Origin: Hanleya hanleyi
Lineage: Eukaryota > Mollusca > Polyplacophora > Lepidopleurida > Hanleyidae
Assembly (NCBI GenBank): GCA_036873755.1
Contig: JAVTVY010033635.1
Location: 1-64,000, forward strand
Reading direction: 5' to 3'
DNA length: 64,000 bases
The notes beneath the pieces were generated by a model, which did no database searches, had not been told where the DNA came from, and saw nothing but the letters and a program-made list of their open reading frames with translations. Made by a program: the position numbers and the translations under genes. Positions 48,349 to 58,740 of the stretch are shown in pieces. Each line of letters starts with the position of its first letter. Position 1 is the stretch's first letter.

Positions 48349-48804
48349 TTTTAATGCCACCCCTGCCAAACTTTCTGCGTTATCCCCGAAACGACAGAAA
48401 ATTGAGAGCTGACACTCTGTGACTTTATAGTTTATCGTATTGGGGTCATTCTGAGCCTATTTGCATACCCCCCCCTCCCCCCCAGCAGAGGATCATGGAA
48501 AAATTCAAGATGGCGTCCACCAGAAAAGTGAATTTTTCGTCAATTTTCTTCACAATTTCTGCTTTTCCGCTGTGAAAAGTGGGCGAAAACTATTTTATTT
48601 CACATCATATATTTAACATGCAGTTTTTGCGGAGAAATAGCAAAAAATCGACCCCAAAATGCCGTTTTTGAAAATGACGTCACTGTGCTAATTGGTAGAG
48701 CTTAACCCAAAGGTATAGTGTAGTAAGTTTCAGCTCCCTAGCTCAAAGGGGTAAGAAAAATAATTAGGCCTGGACATGTCCCAAAACGCCCAGGCCAAAT
48801 AGGG
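48349..48804. mobile_element. TTAA-type MITE, copy b
   Basis: Same family as 57068-57652 (reversed) and copy a: 'GCCAAACTTTCTGCG', 'AGCAGAGGATCATGG', 'TTTCTGCTTTTCCGC', 'AGGGGTAAGAAAAATAATTA', and terminus 'CCAGGCCAAATAGGG' followed by TTAA (48805-48808). The left terminus is lost. It ends about 28 bases before the exon 3 acceptor of sulfotransferase 2, so it supplies most of the upstream intron end. Confidence 0.75.
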
Positions 48805-48832
48805 TTAATGCAGGTATTCCTTTCAATTTTAG

Positions 48833-49951
48833 GTATTGACGACACCTGATGACACCTTCGACCTATCAGATATCCCAGTCAACAGCTCATTTCAGGAGGT
48901 ATGCAAGAATGGGATATTTCCACGGACACGTCCTGAAACGAAACAACGGATTCTGGTGAACGCAGCGCGTAACATAGGGTACTGCAATGTGCCAAAAGTT
49001 GGGAGTTCGTTCTGGTTTGCCGTTTTCGGCATCCTGGAAGGAAACATCACTAATACCAAATCACCTGACGTCGTTTTAAGCAAATTAATAGATGTCCAGG
49101 ACAAGATCGGAGTTAAATTCTACGAAGAGTTAGATTCATCACTTAGGAAAACCTTCATCGACAATGGTTATTTATTCTTATTTGTTCGAAATCCATACTA
49201 TCGCATTCTTTCTGTATACGTAGACAAATTTCTCCGACCAAATGACTACTATTGGTCCGTGTTCGGGAAAGGGATTGTGTCAGATTTTAGATCCAACCCG
49301 TCTCAGAAGTCGAAGCAGTGTGGTCATGACGTTACTTTCGAGGAATTCGCAGCGTTCATTACCAAATATCGTGACGATCACCATTGGATGCCTATCTACA
49401 AGCTCTGTTATCCCTGTCAATACCCCTACAAATATATCGGCAGAGTTGAAACATTACGAGAGGATACTCTGAATATCATTAAAAATGCAAACTTATCCGA
49501 TGCGATAGATTACTACCCGACTGTCGATAGCCAAGTCAAGGAATACATGATGGAGAAAACGGTCCAATTTACGGAGCACTACAATAGGTTGAAACACTGC
49601 CTCGACTTTTATGATGTTATGCTTCGATTGTGGGAATGTTTCAAAGCAAAGGGCTACTTAAGATTTGATTCTTCTCCCCCGGTTCTGCGGATAGAACACT
49701 ACGGTAATGACAAAGAAGCGCTAAAATCAGACATCGTGCAGAAGGCGTATACTGCATACAGGGTCGAGTCTATGGGAATGTCCACACAAGAACACGGTGA
49801 ACAGTTTCTTGCGCATGCGTACAGCAGGCTGTCGATGGAATTACTTTATCAGATCAAAGAAATATACCTTCCCGATTTTCTCCTGTTTGGTTATGATCCA
49901 GAACCCAAAATCCTCTTCGAAAATAGAAAACAAGGTATACTTGAGATCTAG
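48833..49951 (+). CDS. Carbohydrate sulfotransferase 2 (Sulfotransfer_2 family), main exon
   Basis: 372 codons from acceptor TTTCAATTTTAG to TAG. Joined to exons 1 and 2 the protein is about 424 residues, normal for this family. Signatures in full-protein numbering: 5'-phosphosulfate loop YCNVPKVGSSFW (102-113), 3'-phosphate motif FVRNPYYRILSVY (169-181), HHWMPIYKLCYPC (235-247) with YIGRVETL after it, and tail LPDFLLFGYDPEP. It would be a Golgi type II enzyme transferring sulfate from PAPS to a glycan; the substrate is unknown. NIT and NSS are possible N-glycosylation sites. It is closely similar to 19575-20684 along its whole length. A poly(A) signal AATAAA lies at 50194. All expected motifs are present, so it is probably functional. 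Confidence 0.9.
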   Translation, partial: VLTTPDDTFDLSDIPVNSSFQEVCKNGIFPRTRPETKQRILVNAARNIGYCNVPKVGSSFWFAVFGILEGNITNTKSPDVVLSKLIDVQDKIGVKFYEELDSSLRKTFIDNGYLFLFVRNPYYRILSVYVDKFLRPNDYYWSVFGKGIVSDFRSNPSQKSKQCGHDVTFEEFAAFITKYRDDHHWMPIYKLCYPCQYPYKYIGRVETLREDTLNIIKNANLSDAIDYYPTVDSQVKEYMMEKTVQFTEHYNRLKHCLDFYDVMLRLWECFKAKGYLRFDSSPPVLRIEHYGNDKEALKSDIVQKAYTAYRVESMGMSTQEHGEQFLAHAYSRLSMELLYQIKEIYLPDFLLFGYDPEPKILFENRKQGILEI

Positions 49952-50017
49952 GGATCACTCTGTTGGTGGACCAACATAAACAGTATAGTACTACAGCCAG
50001 CTGCATGGAATTCAGTA

Positions 50018-50049
50018 TTAAGAGAGAGAGAGAGAGAGATAGAGAGAGA
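50018..50049. repeat. GA microsatellite
   Basis: AGAGAGAGAGAGAGAG with one GATAGA interruption, in the 3' untranslated region or just past sulfotransferase 2. Confidence 0.9.
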
Positions 50050-50193
50050 ACGATGGAGAGACTACGAAATCACGGTGATGCAAAGAAATATATGGTGGTT
50101 ACTTGTATGTTTATATAACTGTATTATATTTTTAACAGGGGGCGAACAGCTAAATCTTTTGAAATTCGCAATATTAAAAAAGCGACATATGTT

Positions 50194-50199
50194 AATAAA
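50194..50199 (+). promoter_or_regulatory. poly(A) signal of sulfotransferase 2
   Basis: AATAAA in 'GTTAATAAAATAAAG', 243 bases after the stop codon; a second overlapping AATAAA follows at once. Confidence 0.5.
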
Positions 50200-50298
50200 A
50201 TAAAGAAAGACGGGAAGAAGACATAGAAATAAGGAAGTGAGTGAGTTACATTGTGTGGATATGGGCAACACTCACCCACACGCAATCTAATTAAAATT

Positions 50299-50713
50299 AT
50301 ATCCTATCTGCTCCCCTCTTTGAATATGTCGCCTGTGGGATCTAACCGGCTTGCACTAACGCGAGTGTTGACCAATCCCGAGAACTCTTCATAGTGCTTT
50401 GAAGAGGAAATAATGGTAGGGGCTTTCTTGTTGGCACAGCTGTCGGGGTATCTCCGGATGTTGCCGCTCTCCCGCCAGAATGGCACCATAAAGCGGGGTA
50501 GAAATACGGACTGGTCCTTGGCATAAACCTTGGATTAAAGCGGATACTTAACCCTATCCCCCCTCCACGTCTGCAAGTAAAGTAGTTAAAATGCGGCTAT
50601 TGCATATCCATGACCTGAGCGCTCTGAACACCAAATTCAATTTATATCAGTAAGATCCTACATAGCCACATATACGATTATGGAGCATTGATAGGATATT
50701 AATTTATTAAGAC
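50299..50713. repeat. 0.4-kb dispersed repeat, second copy
   Basis: Direct homologue of 44321-44727, ending at the same 'TTTATTAAGAC'. The two copies flank exons 2 and 3 of sulfotransferase 2. Confidence 0.7.
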
Positions 50714-51913
50714 AGCAATACACAGTGGAAATGATAGCATTATAGAAAAGAGAAGGCACTCACAATATACTAACAATGGATCGGTGATGACAATAAAAAT
50801 ATGGACATATTGTAAAATATGGAATGAGATAATGAATATTTTGATCATATATGTATCTTGTTGATTTCACATTTACCTTAATCAGTTCGGTTAAAATGTC
50901 AGTTCGAGCGTTTGTACATTTGAGAGCATTTCTCTGCTAATTAAGCGGAAGCCAGGAAGTCTGAACCGGGTATACACTTGTGTTGATAACGATTCAGACC
51001 AGAGATTTGGATTTGACACATCAGGTCAATTATAGCAGGCCTGGCTAAGTTAAAGCAAATCATATCAAGCAAAACGGTGTCTGGTAGAAGCAAAAGGATG
51101 GCACTTGAGATTTAATTGGTACACGAAATATAACTCGATTTACATTGTATATTGTAGAAATGAAAGATAAAGGTCTTCTGTTAGTATGTAAGCTAGAGCC
51201 TACATGAGTATGGTACGGTATTAAAGTGACCAGGTCAGGCCACAGCTGTGTTTAAATTAACAACCAGTGGCAAGTGGTCAATCCGGCAGGTCCCTAATTA
51301 ATTGTTACAAATCCTGGAGTTGAGGGTTTTGTACCAGTCTCTGGTTCAAGTGCTTATTTGTTTTACTGTATAAAATTCGATGTAATTTCACAATGATTCG
51401 AGCAATAACATCTTGGCTTCAATCTGTACGGACGTTTTCAGGATATCTTTGATTTGCTGTACCAATGTCTATGTTATGATGCAGAAGTAATACAACATCA
51501 ACCTCTATCATCACAACGAGTTGTCTTGTAGTTCTTTGGCTTTGACTGAAGACGAACTTACGGAAACCGGGGTATATAGAGATCATCCCCGTTGTCTATC
51601 ACCTTTACGTAATCAACTGATAGGACACTAAAATTCTATAATATGGGTATCTCATCAAACGTTTTGGCTAACTCGGAAACTCGTCTGTCTGTCCTAATGT
51701 CCAGAGACATTTGTTTGGGAAATGGCGCTTTCCAGAGCATTCTGACAGTATATTTCCAGATTGATGTAATGACGGAGAAAACTTGTTTTAAATGTGAACC
51801 TTGTGTCTTCTGATGCATTCTGACAGCATATATTGGACTTCCAAAAGACGAGTCTGAACGCAGGAAGTTGTGATATATGCCAAGGCAGTTTACCTGTCTT
51901 CTTTTTCAAGTTC
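50714..51913. other. No recognised gene
   Basis: AT-rich intergenic sequence. Only short frames without domains were seen. Confidence 0.4.
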
Positions 51914-52233
51914 TTTTTTGTCATTTAGAAAGTGATCGTATAATAGTATTTTCCTTATTCTGGGATTACACTATCTTAGTATAGCAGAGATTCTAGTGAT
52001 GAATGACCCCCCCCCCCCCAGAAACTAAGGAGGTAGCAGACCGGCAGTCCAGAAAGCGAACATACAATACCCCTCTGATGACTGTAATGACCCAGCTCCG
52101 ATTGAAGATATTTTTTTGTCATTTAGAAAGTGATCGTATAAAAGTATTTCGCAATTTTGGGATTACCCTATCTTAGTATAGCACAGAGGGGTATTGTATG
52201 TTCGCTTTCAAGACTGCCGGCTTGTTACCTCCT
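51914..52233. repeat. Mixed direct and inverted repeat block
   Basis: 'TTGTCATTTAGAAAGTGATC' plus 'GTATAA' recurs at 51917 and 52117. 'GAAAGCGAACATACAATACC' (52056-52075) is inverted at 52186-52209 (GGTATTGTATGTTCGCTTTC) with matching flanks (GGAGGTAGCAGACCGGC and GCCGGCTTGTTACCTCC). A C-run lies at 52006-52019. A weak tRNA-like A box follows at about 52251-52261. Confidence 0.7.
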
Positions 52234-52494
52234 ATTTTTGTGGGAGGCCCGTTGGTCGAGTGGTTTAGATCGTCGACATATATTGGATAATATACTCAAT
52301 GTTAGAGCTAGAGATTCTGTACAAACATGTACGATTTGACGTTGAGTATCTATGAATATGTTGAGGTTCTCTTTTAAGATTGTTATTTATCATGCTCGGC
52401 TAAAATTGGTACAGGTACAGAACGCCCACTTACCAGTTACCCTGTCCTACTGGTAGGATAGCAGTAGGATAGATGTACCATCCACGTATCATGG

Positions 52495-52620
52495 TCTGAC
52501 CATCCACGTATGATGGCTGGATGATGGCCGGACCCTCAGTGGATGATGGCTGGATCATCCGTGGATGATGGACGGACCATCTATGGATGATGGTCGGATC
52601 CTCCACGTATGGTTTAATAC
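52495..52620. repeat. Degenerate GGATGATGG tandem block
   Basis: Imperfect reiterations of ATGGCTGGATGATGGCCGGA and CCATCCACGTATGATGG. No regular period. Confidence 0.6.
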
Positions 52621-53082
52621 ACAGGATAATGCAATAAATTTGATCTACGATTCGCGTTTTTTGATCAAGGAAATGTTGTTATTTCATAATGTGCTGTCTG
52701 TGCGGTCCGCGCGATACTCGTTCGCACATGTGGGTATATATTGATATATCTCTATTCGTATACATTTTCTCTTTGGAAGAGACTACGCAAGTAAACAATA
52801 TAAATCAAAGTACTTAAAGTACTGATGTCGGGTTTACTTGCATCAGAGGAGTTTATTAGTCCCATATTTGGGAAGAATGGTGGTGTTCGCTTGACATAGG
52901 GAATCGTCCTCAAGCTGTTCGGTTTGAAGGGCCAAACTTTCACTTTTATCAAAGGGATATGAAATGGACCATTTTGTACAGCCTTCATGCTGAATTATAA
53001 GACCCGAAATAATGAAGGACTGCAGATGCACGAACACGGATTTATGGCTCACTAAAGTTGGTAAGTTGGCTTATTTTCGTAT

Positions 53083-53274
53083 TTTTAGGCACTTTTCGGT
53101 GCGGATTTTCTCTTGTTACAAAAATAGGACACCTTTAACCAAAACCAATTTTAGCTATTTTGACCAACAAATAAGTCTAAATATGATTTTGGTTAAAGGT
53201 GTCATAATTTTGCAACGAGAATTTTGGAGAGAAAATGTCGACTGTAAATGCACCGAAAAGTGCAAAATACGGCA
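53083..53274. mobile_element. ~190-bp palindromic MITE
   Basis: GGCACTTTTCGGTGC at the left is mirrored by GCACCGAAAAGTGC at the right, and GACACCTTTAACCAAAA by TTTTGGTTAAAGGTGTC nearer the centre, with 'GTTACAAAAAT' opposite 'ATTTTGCAAC'. An outer pair (GGGAATCGTCCTCAA near 52900 and TTGAGGACGATTCCC near 53412) may belong to a larger host element. Confidence 0.7.
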
Positions 53275-53595
53275 GGTTTGAACCACTGTAAGTCTGGTTG
53301 TGTTTGTCTGTAGGTCTTGATTATTCTTTATCTTTATCTATTCAAATGGCCAATTTGGTGCTTTTTAGACAAAAATTAGCCCCACCAGCTGTGTGTATCA
53401 ATAACGCATTGAGGACGATTCCCTATCTAAAGTGAAGATCATCTTTGTGATCTTGCACTATATATGAATCATAACTTTTGTTGTAAGGTAGCTTACCAAA
53501 GATTGAAAAATGTTCAAAAATATTAAAATTCATATTCGTAATAATAATTCATAAAGTGCCATATAGTTATAGAACAACCTCAAGAATATGTGTGT

Positions 53596-53765
53596 AAAGT
53601 TTGTGTATCCTGTAATTTTTGTATGGCTCCGTAAAGGACCTTCGCCGATATTGGACAGATCCACATTTGTTTGACACACCGTGTACGTTGCTGTCCTCTC
53701 ACCGTGACGGGACAACCACAGTTATAATCATCCAGTCTCAGCCAATGTTCACTAAATTTGCATTT
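53596..53765 (-). pseudogene. Relic of a transposon-associated zinc-finger-like domain
   Basis: The minus strand reads CKFSEHWLRLDDYNCGCPV in one frame, then GERTATYTVCQTNVDLSNIG plus EGPLRSHTK in another. Together they follow the pattern F...WL......C..C...ID.SNMG..AL.SH..GKKH seen at the N-terminus of many invertebrate transposon-derived proteins. A frameshift separates the halves and the first finger Cys is replaced by Tyr, so it is a decayed relic. Confidence 0.45.
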
Positions 53766-56548
53766 TCCCGGCATCGGCAAAATTAGCCCAAAGCTAAATT
53801 CCAAACCAACGAACAATGGCGACTGCAATTTGACCAGTTCAAATGGCGACTGTTCTGATACGTAAATTAGTACAGATGTCAAGAGCGTGAGCCAATCAGC
53901 TGTCGACATTATGACCTCGACCAATACACGTCACAGAATATGAATATTAATTCAGCGGGAAACAGTCACGAGTTTAGTTCAACCAATGGACTACACAAAA
54001 TATGTAAATGAGCTGTCTGACCTCGTTCCAATCTGGCGAAGGGTCACCAGCAAACACGTTTCACGGCTGTTTGGATTTTTATTCCGCAATAAATTTCGCT
54101 GAACTTCAGAGAATAACTTAGCTTTTTCCACTCATTTTCCCGGACTTTCCATGTCCTTTCAACGAAATTCCATTACTCTTAGCGCCTGGAATTGCATGGC
54201 TTGTGCGAGGCCTGTTGTGAATGCTGTAAGGGGCATCAAATGAGAACAGTCTCCGGGCAGGAGATCAAAACTACACATGTGCAGAAGAAAAAAGAAAAAC
54301 TGAAAAGTGATACTAATGTAGGGTTTACCCTTGGTAAACCCGACAAAAATTGTGTATTTCCAAATTTAGAATTATTACAGAATAAGCCAATAGCTCGGGC
54401 AAAATAGTACGCCTATAATAAAAGTAATATATATTTGATCAGACTAATTCACGCTTTTGTATTATAGTCATAACATTTATTTTGTGAAAGCAGGGTTCCT
54501 GTTCGAAATTTCAGTATTTTATTCACATCTGGAGATTTGTTTGTTATTGTATCTTATTAATCTTTGATTAATTCTGTCAATGTCAGTGAAAATGGAACCC
54601 TTGGTAAGTCGCACAGTTGAAATAGTATTGTGTTCAACTTCGCATGCAAATTTATTTTCGTTACTTGCCGTTTTGGTTGGTTTATTTATTTAATTGTTCA
54701 GTTGTTTTTCAACTTCCACGCAAACAAGTTTGTTTCATCAAACAACATTTTGTTTGCATATGTTCACCGGTCTGTTCTGTTGTTATTACGTTTATTGCAA
54801 TTCGGGTCTCTTCCGACGTCGATGCCCATCAACACGATGCTTTATTTATAATCCATGACCGAGAGCTTGATAATAGTAGCCATACACCAGGCGATTATTA
54901 TCTCCTGAAAGTTATCTACCTTCACTTCTGAAGTGACGATGATATAATCACAACCGAAATATAGAATATCATCTATGCCTTCGCTGGTATATTACATTGT
55001 ACATCTAATGCAAACATGGATATACGGTCTACAAGGTTAGGTAGTGTAGTGACAGACTTTTGATGCTGAAATCATGGACCATTTCCCCAACTGGTCATTT
55101 CTCCTCCCTATAATTCTAAAAGAAATACAAAATGATTTTTTGTTTAACTTTGGAGATCGGATTGCTGGGGCGTCTTCCGTTCTTGATTCACAAGGACCAT
55201 GCAAAAATTAACTGTGGAAATCGATGTTTTCGGGCGGCTTCTAATACGGTTAAAGAATGAATGTTTATTCAATTGCCCCGACCATCTTGACAAGAATATA
55301 TATTGTATACGAAACCAAGTAATTAATTGCTCAAACGGTAGTCCCCATAACAAAATTCTTCAGTCTAAAATATTCTTCTGATAATAGGATTTCGCCATAA
55401 CATGCAAACGACGTGGACGACCGCTGGTTAGAAACGATACGATTTTACCACATAACAGGGAGAAAAAATACCAATGATGAAATGATAGTATGAAACATAA
55501 GTTCCTAGATATTATACTGTCGTACCTGTCAAGAAAGTTTAAACTCACGTGGCACAGGATGAGTGTGAGTGTTACACAGCGGGAGTTTGCTTGGCGGTAA
55601 AAATCGACAAAGCCGATCTCGCCAATGAAGCTGTCTATTCCTGATCCATTTCTGTCGTTTTTCGACATATTTTAGGCCTACTATAATCCATTGTCTTTGC
55701 GAACGAGATTTTGTGTAATCGAAGGCGTCAATTTCATTTTAGCCCAGCTATTGTTTTGTTGTACATGTTTTCAATCTAACAAAAGACCAACATAATATTC
55801 GCCCAAATTGTCGGACCTGTCATGTGTGTCGGAGGTTCCATGGGAAGAATCCGACTCGTGGTTTTCAAGTTATTGCCCAGAAATGAATATCAGATTTTGC
55901 CACCAGGTGGCACTACAGTACCTGTAGTCGTACCAAGCGATACCTCATGGCATGGTATAAATGCATAACAAATTTGAGAACAATCAGACGAGTGATCTTA
56001 TAGCCCTGGCCTGAAAATCAATGTCAAAATGTAAATGAATACTGGCAAAGTGAAATTTCACATTATTTCCAAAATGAAATACACTTATACAAGTATTATT
56101 TAATACTGATTACTGCTCGAATACGCTTTCTAATTAGAATGAATTAGCCCCACTGAAACACTCAACACCAGCCTGTCTGTGGATTAGCAGACGACATATT
56201 TTGAGAGGAAAGTAGTGCCACTGGGAAATTAACGAATACAAGCATAAAATTAGATAAATGCAAATGTAACTTGAACATATCAAACCTGAAACTATACACG
56301 AACATTAAAAACACAGAAACATGAACACTATAAATAAAAAAGCTTCAGAACTCTATCTTGTACTGTGTTAGCAAGACGAAGAGCCGGTCAATTTCTGCAG
56401 CACCCCTATATGTATCTGGTTGACTCTTCGGGTCCAATATTTGACCCCTAGGGCCAAACATAGATACATAAAAAAGGGTGATGACTCTAACTCATCACCT
56501 TTCGGGGTGATAGTTATCACCTTTTTTCTGGCTGTGTAGATACGAGTA
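53766..56548. other. No recognised gene
   Basis: Frames at 54192-54407 (no ATG), 54630-54931 and 55360-55668 lack domains. Sequence is AT-rich with short self-complementary words such as 'GGTGATAACTATCACC'-like repeats near 56475-56525, which resemble a block near 61760-61785. Confidence 0.4.
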
Positions 56549-56955
56549 CATTCAAGCGTCTAGTCCGTCATTCAATATTCAGTCGTCGCCCATTAAAGAA
56601 TTTCCGCGTCCATAATCCAAATATCTAATTAAGATAACAGCATTAACACCAAATTCAAAGAAACAAAATAGTATACAAAATAGGCTAGTTTCCTGCAATA
56701 GAGAAACGGTCAACATTGTTCAATGAAGTCGGCAAGACATGATGTTCCAAAATATCAAATCTGTTTTGCTGATCAGTAATGCATAGGGTTTTCTTTGTAA
56801 AGTCCTTATCGAGGGAATGATGTATCTCGGTCACGCTTTGATTTCGACTGTTCATAGGGACATCACGAGGATCTTGAAGTACATGAGTTCTTACGGCCCC
56901 TAGCCTTCAGCGGAGTTATGAAACGTAAAGCTATGTATCTTGCATGCTACGCTCA
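56549..56955 (-). mobile_element. 5'-truncated copy of the reverse-transcriptase element, 3' region
   Basis: Reverse complement of 7700-8108, including 'GAACATCATGTCTTGCCG', 'AGCGTGACCGAGATACATCA' and the shared terminus. Only the untranslated 3' part and the last few codons are present. Confidence 0.7.
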
Positions 56956-56990
56956 TATTTTGCTAGCAGCATGCTATATTTATTATCTCT

Positions 56991-58181
56991 AAAGGAGATG
57001 GTACCATAAGGCGGGATTTTTACCTATACGTGGTACGGTTGAAATCGAAAAAAACAAAATGTCTTAACCCTATCTGGCCTGGGCTTTTTGGGACCTGTCC
57101 AGGCCTGGGATGGGGGGGGGGGCCGAAATGCCCCCCACCCCTAATTATTTTTCTTACCCCTTGAGCTGGGGAGCTGAAACTTATCACACTATACCCTTGG
57201 GTGAAGTTCTACCAGAAAATGTAAAAAAATCCAAGATGGCCGCTTTGATGACGTCACAGTGACGTCATTTTTAAAAACGGCATTTTTGGTCGATTTTTCA
57301 GTCAGATTTTCCGAAATTTTTATTTTTGCAATTTCACCTCAAAAACTGCATGATAAATTAGTAAATATTAATGTAATGTGAAATAAAATAGTTTTTGCCC
57401 ACTTTTCATTGCGGAAAAGCAGAAATTTTGAAGAAATATGACAAAAACATCACTTTTCTGGGACCCCACGTGGCCGCCATCTTGGATTTAGCCATGATCC
57501 TTTGCTTGGGGGGTTATGCAAATAGGCTCAGAATGACCCCAACACGATAAACTATAAAGTCACGGAGTGTCAGCTCTCCATTTTTTGTCGTTCCGGAGAC
57601 AGCGCAGAAAGTTTGGTAGGGGGGCCATAATGGCCCCCCAGGTCAGGTAGGGTTAAAAAGTATTGTGTTTTAATGTAACGACAAGACAAAATACAAATAC
57701 ACAATACAAATACACAATATGTAAAAGTTCTAGCTCGATTGCGTTATCATTGTAGTCATGACATGAAATCGAAATCGGCAGCATGTGCTATTTCGTGAAA
57801 AAAAGGATCGAAATCGGGTCATTTAAACACACATTTGGACACGAAGGGCCCCTTGGACTAAAAAGATTTTCCAGTAGTGGAGATATAATGCCACCGCACA
57901 TCATCAAGTTAAATGGCGTTTTGGTGCAAGGGGTCCTTCATGTCGAAATGTGCATTTAAATGACTCGAGTTGGATCCATTTTTCACGAAATAGCACATGC
58001 TGCGAATTTCAGTTTCATGTCATAAATACTATCATAACGCAAACGAGCTAAAATTTTCACATATTGTGTACATATATTTTCTCTTGCCCGTTACATTAAA
58101 ACACAATTATTTATAGGATATTTTATTTTTCGATTTCAACCGCGTATAGGCAAAATCCCGCCTTATCGTACCATCTCCTTT
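56991..58181. mobile_element. TIR DNA element, copy 2, with nested insertion
   Basis: AAAGGAGATGGTACCATAAG at the left and its complement CTTATCGTACCATCTCCTTT at the right. Inverted arms extend for roughly 200 bases once the nested element (57068-57652) is removed. Interior 57839-58140 is homologous to copy 1 at 1589-1890. No transposase. Confidence 0.8.
57068..57652. mobile_element. TTAA-type MITE, intact copy c (585 bp)
   Basis: Terminal inverted repeats CCCTATCTGGCCTGGGC and the complement of CCTGACCTGGG-like sequence (right end CAGGTCAGGTAGGG), flanked by TTAA on both sides (57064-57067 and 57653-57656). The interior includes CCAAGATGGCCGC and TGACGTCA-rich words. It sits inside the left arm of the surrounding TIR element, so it is the younger insertion. 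Confidence 0.85.
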
Positions 58182-58655
58182 GAGAAACTTGATGGAGTGT
58201 AGTGGAGGCGCTCGGTAGTATAGCCCTGTTTAATAAGTGTCTGTAATAATACTTTGTGACGTTAATTAAAATCGTCCCATTTAACACAGGATATAACAAA
58301 TGCTGTTACGCGAGATATGTATACGCCATATGCGGGTCCCCTGAAATATTACTAGCCATCCCAAAAGAATAGGTTACAATGTCGAAATTGTAATCGTCTC
58401 TACTGTCGTGAAGTCGACGAGAGAGAAAAATACATTTTCTCCGAACGAGAAATTAAATATATTTCACCCGAACGTAGTCGTACAGAAACGGAAGAAAATA
58501 GACTCGTCCTAATTCGTATGGAGTAATCAGTTGATCACATCGCCAACTGTACCTGATAAAATCTAGCATGACTCACACATCACAACTATAAAACGAGATA
58601 TCAGAATCACCATTTGACAGACTTCCTCAATTACCTACATCCGCCTGCCTAAATT

Positions 58656-58663
58656 TATAAATA
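58656..58663 (+). promoter_or_regulatory. TATA box of the C-type lectin gene
   Basis: TATAAATA, 78 bases before the ATG at 58741, implying a start of transcription near 58690 and a short leader. Confidence 0.5.
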
Positions 58664-58740
58664 CAAGTGGAAACTAATTTACAGTATACACACGTATCGT
58701 ATATTTCAGTTTTGTCCAGCCTTGCTATTTGGTTAACACC

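Noticed and set aside
52240..52330. tRNA-like sequence with A box TGGTCGAGTGG
   Set aside because: No convincing B box follows, so it was left out as a gene or SINE.
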